Positions 8,601-14,258 of a DNA stretch of 14,258 nt are shown here, one piece after another. The translations under genes and the position numbers were made by a program. Below the pieces are notes generated by a model, which searched no databases, was not told the origin of the DNA, and saw only the letters and a program-made list of their open reading frames with translations. Numbering within the stretch: position 1 is the first letter of the stretch; every line of letters starts with the position of its first letter. The DNA is from Spirogloea muscicola (Eukaryota; Streptophyta; Zygnematophyceae; Spirogloeales; Spirogloeaceae): assembly GCA_009602725.1 (NCBI GenBank), contig WELB01000015.1, positions 846,940 to 861,197 on the forward strand. Direction: 5' to 3'.

Positions 8601-11600
8601 ATGCACATGCATTTGTGCCAGAACCCTCAGATGTACATGGCTGGACCCAATTCTGTGAAGCTCATGGGCTGCTTAACAGCATGGGAGGACTTATGGCTTA
8701 CCTGTATCCTGCACTCTGAAAAGAAGCTCAATGCAAGATGCATCCAGTCTGCTGCTGACAGATACCGACACTACCACCTCCCCTTTTGAGGTGAACTTAA
8801 TACTGTTGCCTGATAAGACAATATCATGAGCACTTTGTGAGGATCTGCTGGCTTCTTGCCAGCCAATGAATGAAGTAGCCACACAAGCTGCACAACTGCT
8901 CTTAACAGCATCGCAGGTCACATCGACAGACAAAGTGCAGTCAAGAAGGTTTCATCTTAACAGATAGAGAAAGAGGCGTGACAATAGCAGAGGCCATCCT
9001 CAGCAGGTGCTAGGCTCCAACTGATTGAGACCAATGTAGACTCACCCATCAGGTTAATGAAAATCTGGAATAGGCGGCCTGGATCCCCAATGAGGTAGTC
9101 AGGCACACCGTCCTCCATTTGACAGGCCAGGTCCAGGCCCTTCTTCTCGGCCCGTGAAGCCAACACCGCAATGGCATGCTCCATCTGGTCGTACAATGAG
9201 AACTCGATTCTTTCCATGTCTAATTTGCCAGCCTCAATCTTGCTGAAATCCAAAATATCCGTGATGAGCCGTAAGAGGTGCTTTGCAGAGAAAAGGGCCT
9301 GTATTTGCAGACCCAACAGTTGAATGTAAGATAGTACCGACATTGTTCCTATCTATTGCTACACAAGCAAGTAACAACCTGACCTTTGCATGCCATGACA
9401 AGGTGGATACGTCTTACGTCTGACTTGTCTTAAACATCTATTATGGATGCATTTGTTGCACAAGATGATGGCCCTGACAAGCAACCAGCATACTCTATGA
9501 CATATACGAGGACAACTGCAGAATTAGTGGTCGTACAAGCTCAAGGTACTCTTGCTGCTCAGCATTGACTTTCGTGTCGAGGCAGAGCTCAGTGCAATTG
9601 ATCACTCCATTCAGAGGGGTTCGAATCTCGTGTGACATGTTTGCCAACCACTCAGACTTGAGCTTGTCTGCCTCGATTGCCACGTTCTTAGCGGCTTCAA
9701 GCTCACTCTCTATCCTCCGCCTCTCTTCTATCTCGCTGTTAAGCCCTGCAATCGCTCGATTCAGATCCTGTGTCCTTTGTGCAACCTGCAATACATCGGT
9801 GTCAATCAACCATCATGCTTATCATTGTACACATGCGCCAAAACAATTAGGCACAAGGTGCAACGAGCAAGTGCAACAATCACCGAGCAAGTGCAACAAT
9901 CACTGAGCCGCTGTGTTGTTGCTGGATATAGGCAGCAGGCAAATACACACACTGGTACTCCAAAAAACATCACAGATAAGCAACGATTTTGTCTTTCTGC
10001 AAGTGGACTACAAGAGCAGGAGCATGAGCATGGCTACCCACCTTCCGCTCCATCGTCTGCCAAGCAACACCAATCTGGTCGGCCATGGCATTGAAGGTGT
10101 GCCGCAAGTCATCAATCTCGTCCTCCCAGAGCCGGTAGCCCCTCGAAGCGCGAGCCCCCAAATGGCCTCGGGCAATGGCTGCAGCCGTGGTACTGAGCTC
10201 CACAATTGCAGCAGTAAAGAGCTGGCGCATGGCATGATCAGCACAATCATTAGCAGTGAGTCACTGCAATAAGCATCGTAAGCAGCATCAAAAGACTAGG
10301 TCCTCTACAAACAAGGCCACTGCATAGACTATGCTTAACATGATTGTAATTCCTTTTTATGCATTTGGCACATTAGTCAAGTCTGCAGATTGCTAATAGC
10401 CACGTGTAGGGAGGGTCAGCCTCAACATAAGCACAACAAGCAAAGGGCTTGTGGATCACACTTACCCTGGCGAGGATGAGCGAGACAGTTATACCAGCCA
10501 CAAATGTGACAATCATCGCAATGATGATGACCAGCTCCAGATCGTTCACGGGTTTATATGCCTACACATATGCCCAAAATCTTGGACCTTATACTCTGTT
10601 GACAATCGAGAGCCCTGGTACAAGAACCTCCAACCGTAACAGCAGAAGTGCATCATGAGAAAGCTGCTGAAGAGACTACTATTTGACAAACTTGGCTTCT
10701 GCCAAACAACATCTGTTCACCTCGGAGACATGAAGACTCGCCACTATGCCTGCTCGAATAGGACCAGTCGGCCCTGCAACATCGATGTAGCTACATTCAT
10801 CAGGTCAAGCGCATAAGTTTACGCCCTGCTTCGAGACCGTCCAGCCAGTATCCTGATCACCCCCATACTTCCTCAATGGGCTAATTTCAAGACTGATGCA
10901 TACACTACAAGCAGATACACAGCACGGTGACTGCTGACTGGTGCTTGTGTATTTCCCAGTATTTTCCCCAGACAGATTCTAGAAGATGTGGCTTGCAACG
11001 TCTGCCTTTGAGTATTGCGGGTGAGACTGGAGAGCTCACCCCAGGCAGAGTAGTTGAGAGGCACATAAGCGACGGCAGAGTCTACCCCTTCAAACGGAAA
11101 TCTGTAGCTACCAAGGTAACCCGACATTCCCTTGATGGCTTGAGCAAGAGGCCCAGTGAAAGGAGTTGAGGTCAAATTTGACAAGCCACGTGGGCGCACA
11201 GGATACACCAAGCTTCCATTGGGTGCTGTCACCAACACAGCTTCAAGTCCAAGTCAATCAGAGAAACACCATATAAACGGAGGAAAGGAAGAGTCATTCC
11301 CTTGTGTACCTTGCATCATGCATCATGCACACTCAACAAGCTAGACCAAGAAGGTACATCGAAATCAACCCTGAATAATGTGGACAAGATGATGGCTTCT
11401 GCCAAGGTTTACATCGCACATTGAAATGCCAAAATGACACGTCCAGAGTTCTGCAGTCCCTGTGGCTCTTGGATGAGCTCTGCTAGCTTGGTTGCATTGA
11501 TAGTGGCAAGAATAACGCCCACCAGGCGACGCTGTAGAAAGAGCATGCCAATAAGCAACTCTCTATCTAGGAATTAATATCACAGCCAAAAAGTGGACAT

Positions 11601-13516
11601 CTAGCTGTTGCTGCTGCACATTCAGCATACACAGGAGCGCGAAGTCAGACAGACCCTGCAGCATAGCAAGCCTAGCTTATAACTCACTGCTTGATAGACA
11701 GGAGATGACATGTTGATATCGAGCTGGCCATTCGCATCCACGTAAGGTACGTGAAAGCTGACACCATTGCCCAAGTCACCACCGTTTTGGGTGGCATTTA
11801 TCACAGCATTGACGTCTTCCACATTATCATTAGCCTGTTTTGAGCTGAAGCAAGAATGCAGTGTAAAGATCAGAGCCCAGACAAGACGAGCCTTGCTCAG
11901 TGCACGAATAGACTACATCAACTTGATAAGTTGCCAACTACAAAGCGGGCTTGTGAGAAAGCCCCAACCATGACAGTACTTATATCATTGACAAGTGAGG
12001 CTCTTGAGAAGTGAGGCTCCACTTGAAAGAGTATCATGCAGAAATAGTGGTCTGCAGCTATTTGCAAGGAAGGACACCTGTATGACCCTTTGCCTTTGCT
12101 GCATAATCAGGAATCACTTCATCTGGGACGTGGTGTGAACGACAGACACACTGTTGAATCTCTGTCAAGACTTAGTGAAGCTCACTGACAATATCATGTG
12201 GAGGCCACAGTAACACATTGCCTGTCTGTGCTTAGGACAAGCGAGCTGATCCCGGTACAACCCATGACTGGCACACAATAAAGAGAGTATAGGCGACAGT
12301 TGCAAGACTTCGATGGGAGAGCTAGTGCACCGTGATTCGTTGTTGCCAAACAACCTTATGCCATCCAGATTGTAGGCCCCCAGTAGGTCAAACTCAGGGA
12401 GGATAACGCTAGCGGACTGGAAATTGGTGAATGCAGATTAGGCTGTGCAAGAACTAATGAAGCAAGCGAAGAGTAGCAATCCAATGTGCAAGATAGATGT
12501 GAACACTGACTGATAATTGGGTTGTAGAATACTGTGAACACAAAGCTTGAGCTCTTCCAAAGATAGGACAACAGGTACCTCTATGTCGCGACTGCCGTTA
12601 TTGTAGTCAGCTTGGCTAAGAACGTAGTCATGCTGGTGACGGCTGAGGATGCCAGTAATGACAACACGTGATGAGATGAGCCGGATCTTGTCACTCTCAC
12701 TGTTCAGATAGTCAGTCAGCTGCTGCTGCTTGAGAGCTGCCACAGTAGTGAGCCTCAGCCTGATCTCCTTGACGAGCTGCCACAAGACACAGACATGAAC
12801 GGCTTTGTGCTGCTTCAGATACCAAAGTTCCTGCCAAATGACAGGCAAGGCTAAACACCTGTCACTGTTGGCTCACATTGATATCGTTTAATTTGGCACA
12901 CGACTGGTGCTGCAACCAGCTATTCCATACAAGTCCGTAGGACGAGCCTACAGGACGCTGATACGAATCTCAAATCCCATTGCTGAATGTGTCCCCCAAC
13001 ATGCTCACGAGTCCAGCAGTGACTCCACGAGATTGAATACTCGTCAAGGCTGCACCTAATTGCTAAACCCGCCTGCCCTTGCCTCCTAACGCCCAACTGC
13101 CTAAACTCCTGTTGGTTTTGATCAACCAGAAGAAAAACATTGTCTTTAAGGGCGAAATCATCACATCACGGTGCCAAGCTTACCTGTTCGTGGGCGCTGG
13201 ACCACAGGACGAGGGCCAGCAGCCCTGTGGTGATGAGGACGAGGCAGCTGATGAAGATCGTGAGCTTCAGCCAGATGGTCCGGACGATCACGCAGGTGCG
13301 GCGAGCGCGGTGGCGGTCGATCCGCCGCTCCTGCTCCTGCTGCAGCGCAGAGCCGGTCTCGAGGGCTCCGGCGCTGTTATTTTCCGTGGGGTTATTGCAG
13401 TGGAGGTTGGTCTCCACCCAGCCGCGGCTGTTGTCGTCCCAGCGCCCAATGGACTGGCGACGAGACACCGGCGGAGCGCCTGCAGCAGGGGCAACAGTCA
13501 AGGCTCTGGGCACCAT
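4738..13516 (-). CDS. Hybrid sensor histidine kinase (Cache-HAMP-HisKA-HATPase-REC-REC), about 21 exons
   Basis: Membrane sensor kinase expected to autophosphorylate a histidine with ATP and pass the phosphate to its own receiver aspartates. Exons, high to low coordinate: 13516-13184, 12776-12579, 12416-~12330, ~12161-~12078 (last two ends uncertain), 11834-11688, 11531-11441, 11240-11040, 10773-10721, 10561-10466, 10221-10042, 9785-9537, 9298-9046, 8809-8702, 8543-8471, 8317-8235, 7929-7754, 7482-6425, 6142-6031, 5691-5503, 5345-5256, 4899-4738. Outside exons 3-4 each junction keeps phase and joins known motifs, for example DTG to IGIP and MD to VQMP. The ATG at 13516 is the first after an in-frame TAA; the stop is TAG at 4740-4738. 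Family knowledge: this architecture is common in algae and amoebae. No HPt domain is present. The ligand is unknown. The alternative exon 19 acceptor at about 5728 would add 12 residues. Confidence 0.93.
6143..6424 (-). other. GC-AG intron in the first receiver domain
   Basis: Between exons 17 and 18 the best join uses donor AG|GCAAGT, a perfect match to the known GC-donor consensus, and acceptor GTGCAG|G. It gives HADTTR joined to [14 protein letters not shown] in frame. The competing GT donor four bases further on (GTATAC) would need the poorer AAG acceptor at about 6134. Confidence 0.65.
6925..6954 (-). repeat. In-frame 15-bp tandem repeat in exon 17
   Basis: TTCCCGGGGCCCTGG occurs twice in tandem on the plus strand. 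On the coding strand it encodes a doubled PGPRE within [15 protein letters not shown]. Being a multiple of three it keeps frame. It sits inside the low-complexity insertion of the first receiver, consistent with growth of that insertion by slippage. Confidence 0.9.
8235..8809 (-). other. Kinase exons 13-15: HATPase_c catalytic domain
   Basis: Exon 13 (8809-8702) encodes [20 protein letters not shown] and ends at QDTG. Exon 14 (8543-8471) continues [20 protein letters not shown], giving the G1 box DTGIGI and the F box. Exon 15 (8317-8235) has [16 protein letters not shown], the G2 box, then MDGRMWVDS, which joins exon 16 as [15 protein letters not shown]. Phases 1, 2 and 1 match across all three junctions. 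The ATP-binding motifs are complete, so an active kinase is expected. Confidence 0.95.
9046..9785 (-). other. Kinase exons 11-12: coiled coil, HisKA dimerisation domain and N-box start
   Basis: Exon 11 (9785-9537) starts [20 protein letters not shown], a heptad-like signalling helix. It continues into the phosphoacceptor H-box [13 protein letters not shown], whose His is residue 52 of the exon (near residue 530 of the protein). Exon 12 (9298-9046) encodes the second HisKA helix with [19 protein letters not shown], then the start of the ATP-binding domain, ending in [15 protein letters not shown], the N-box entry. It ends in phase 1 with a GTGAGT donor, joining exon 13 to give [13 protein letters not shown]. 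All key HisKA residues are intact. Confidence 0.95.
9864..9903 (+). repeat. Perfect 20-bp tandem duplication in intron 10
   Basis: CGAGCAAGTGCAACAATCAC occurs twice back to back (9864-9883, 9884-9903), with a partial third match (AAGGTGCAAC) just before. It lies within the intron between the HAMP and HisKA exons, well away from both splice sites. Confidence 0.85.
10042..10561 (-). other. Kinase exons 9-10: TM2 and HAMP domain
   Basis: Exon 9 (10561-10466, 32 codons) encodes [10 protein letters not shown] followed by a hydrophobic segment (core [20 protein letters not shown]), which is TM2, ending in LAR. Exon 10 (10221-10042, 60 codons) continues in phase 0 with a HAMP linker: [10 protein letters not shown] in the first helix region and [18 protein letters not shown] as the second helix, matching the DEI..L...FN.M pattern. 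The usual Pro after the membrane helix is not evident. HAMP relays conformational change from sensor to kinase. The exon 9 donor is GTAAGT and the exon 10 donor is GTGGGT. Confidence 0.85.
10721..12776 (-). other. Kinase exons 2-8: extracytoplasmic double-Cache-like sensor
   Basis: About 270 residues lie between TM1 and TM2. Exon 2 begins LVKEIRLRL and contains [16 protein letters not shown], the long helix typical of the start of a Cache domain. Exon 3 carries [19 protein letters not shown], a classic 'D..G' PAS-fold strand pair. Exon 5 carries [20 protein letters not shown]. Exon 6 carries [14 protein letters not shown], and exons 6-7 join to give [17 protein letters not shown]. Exon 8 (53 nt) joins exon 7 after SAWG and leads through [13 protein letters not shown] into the TM2 exon. 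The dCache assignment rests on these patterns and on position; no ligand-binding residues are claimed. Exon 3 and 4 ends are not certain: the open piece [15 protein letters not shown] near 12085-12130 is probably coding. Confidence 0.75.
11993..12018 (+). repeat. AAGTGAGGCTC direct repeat
   Basis: AAGTGAGGCTC occurs twice, 16 bases apart, separated by TTGAG. It lies in the intron region before exon 5. It is probably an incidental small duplication. Confidence 0.6.
13184..13516 (-). other. Kinase exon 1: cytosolic N-terminus and TM1
   Basis: Encodes 111 residues. Residues 1-80 are polar and probably disordered. They end in a basic stretch ([11 protein letters not shown]) just before a hydrophobic segment at about residues 82-105 (core [20 protein letters not shown]). 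This fits the positive-inside rule and puts the following sensor outside the cytosol. There is no classical cleavable signal peptide; TM1 probably acts as a signal anchor. The exon ends in CAG followed by GTAAGC, in phase 0. Confidence 0.8.
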
Positions 13517-13668
13517 CAGTGCGCCGATTTATGCACCAATCGAGGTCCGAGGTTCAAGCCCAGCGCACAGCAAGTGGTTGCGCCAGAGCCCTATGAGGTT
13601 GACGAAGCTACAGGCTAAGCCAGCACTGACTTTGGCATCCTCAACATCAAGCGACATGAGTGATGCCA

Positions 13669-13742
13669 TAATTCTTAGCTCCGCTGGAAAGAGCAACAAT
13701 CTTCTGAATTGAACGTCACAGGTTCAAATCCTGTAGAGTGCG
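13669..13742 (+). tRNA. tRNA-Arg(UCU)-like sequence, probably decayed
   Basis: A tRNA cloverleaf can be laid over this stretch. The D stem GCTC/GAGC (13678-81, 13691-94) is perfect with GG in its loop. The anticodon loop CTTCTGA (13701-707) has TCT at positions 34-36, and its stem pairs 4 of 5. The variable loop is 5 nt. The T arm ACAGG-TTCAAAT-CCTGT (13718-734) is perfect. The 3' acceptor strand AGAGTGC is followed by G. Defects: acceptor pairs 1 and 2 fail, position 14 is C rather than A, position 37 is G where A is expected after U36, and there is no TTTT Pol III terminator within 25 nt. It could be a pseudogene, a tRNA-derived repeat, or a poorly efficient gene. Confidence 0.5.
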
Positions 13743-14258
13743 TTTGATTTAGGATTTAGGAGGCAGCCTCGGCAGACCGCCTGTTACCGCTTGCGACCGA
13801 CATCGAAGGGGGCCAGCTAATGGTGCCCTAATTGACCGGCTCAGCCGTTAACTATAACGGCAGGAGCCGACGGCAGCGGCAGCTTGACGGCAAGCGCACC
13901 TGGCGCTCGCAGCTGCTGCGGCGTCGTCCCCGGGGCCTCGGCGGGGCCCGTCTCGACGTCCGGCTGCTGGCCCAACGGAGCCCCCTGCTCCGCCGCCGGC
14001 GGCTGCGCTGGCAGCGGCAGTGGCGCCTGCGACGGCGGCGGCGGCGGCGCCGCTGGGCGAGGGCCTCCTACGAGGCCGCGCCACGGCACATTCATGGCGC
14101 CAGAGCGCCCTCATCCGGCGCGGCCATGCCCAGCCTTCCGCTAGTAGCGCCAGGAGCTGCCCCGCCAAGCCATGCCCGCGAGGCGCGCCTCCTGGCGGGG
14201 AGCCGCGGCGCCGCCGATTCTCCGGCCGCCCGCCGCGCCGCGGCCATGCGCCGACGGG
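13743..14258. other. GC-rich flank upstream of the kinase
   Basis: Begins with GATTTAGGATTTAG (13746-13759), a doubled GATTTAG. It then turns strongly GC-rich from about 13850, with a run of CGG triplets near 14030-14050. The kinase promoter would lie between its start at 13516 and this island. No TATA box is obvious on the minus strand. Confidence 0.4.
13841..14095 (-). CDS. Possible Pro/Ala/Gln-rich protein or terminal exon
   Basis: An 84-codon frame from the ATG at 14095 to a TGA, starting MNVPWRGLVGGPRP, then a run of Pro codons and Q/A/P-rich sequence, ending APAVIVNG. Third positions are mostly G or C, and the residue choice looks more protein-like than the competing frames, which are Ala/Arg homopolymers. 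An in-frame TGA lies just upstream of the ATG, so it is either complete and short or a last exon. No domain is recognised. The region is so GC-rich that open frames arise easily by chance. Confidence 0.25.
   Translation of the reverse strand: MNVPWRGLVGGPRPAAPPPPPSQAPLPLPAQPPAAEQGAPLGQQPDVETGPAEAPGTTPQQLRAPGALAVKLPLPSAPAVIVNG

Noticed and set aside
8427-8789. Plus-strand frame of 120 codons
   Set aside because: Antisense to exons 13-14 of the ATPase domain and the intron between them; no protein features.
10774-10870. Minus-strand reading [20 protein letters not shown] followed by an in-frame TGA, as a possible exon or stop readthrough
   Set aside because: Phase does not fit the flanking exons, whereas exon 8 at 10773-10721 joins exons 7 and 9 in frame without any stop. 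It is intronic.
12510-12578. Extension of exon 2 to a GTCAGT donor at 12510
   Set aside because: The join to exon 3 would lose the frame of [12 protein letters not shown] unless a weak CTAG acceptor is used. The GAG|GTACCT donor at 12578 gives a clean phase-0 join.
13545-13575. B-box-like GGTTCAAGCCC as a second tRNA
   Set aside because: The T stem does not pair and no A box or D arm precedes it.
13079-13712. Two plus-strand frames of 179 and 190 codons
   Set aside because: They overlap kinase exon 1 in antisense and each other. Sense exon 1 carries TM1 and a phase-matched splice site.
1-14258. CRISPR array, bacterial operon or insertion sequence
   Set aside because: Repeats are diverged and unevenly spaced, the main gene is intron-rich, and no transposase or Cas protein is seen.

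Overview
The window is nuclear DNA from a eukaryote, most likely a green alga. This rests on one clear gene with about 20 short spliceosomal introns (mostly GT-AG, usually ending in CAG), bacterial-type hybrid histidine kinase domains, and GC-rich islands at both ends. A trebouxiophyte-like chlorophyte is my best guess, but the sequence alone does not fix the taxon.

The main content is a single minus-strand gene from an ATG at 13516 to a TAG at 4738. It encodes a membrane-bound hybrid sensor histidine kinase of roughly 1,330 residues. I rebuilt 21 coding exons by following domain continuity, reading phase and splice signals; only the short stretch around exons 3-4 (about 12080-12340) is unresolved. 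Domain order is: basic cytosolic N-terminus, TM1, a large extracytoplasmic double-Cache-like sensor, TM2, HAMP, signalling helix, HisKA (His in an HEIRTPLNG box), HATPase_c with N, G1, F and G2 boxes, a first receiver domain split by a roughly 275-residue low-complexity insertion, and an intact second receiver at the C-terminus. There is no HPt domain, so any multistep phosphorelay would need a separate phosphotransfer protein.

Upstream of the kinase start, on the opposite strand, lies a tRNA-Arg(UCU)-like sequence (13669-13742). Its D and T arms are good, but several invariant positions are broken. Beyond it the sequence becomes very GC-rich, with a possible Pro/Ala-rich coding segment on the minus strand.

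The left part (about 480-2820) has no convincing gene. It holds a decayed repeat array: roughly three tandem copies of a 0.6-0.7 kb unit, plus many copies of a core containing CTGGGCTGGCC and CAGCCATCGCC, in both orientations. From 3090 to 3545 there are short direct repeats and a TATA box on the plus strand with no recognisable gene behind it. The first 330 bases are an extremely GC-rich island in which open frames are not informative.
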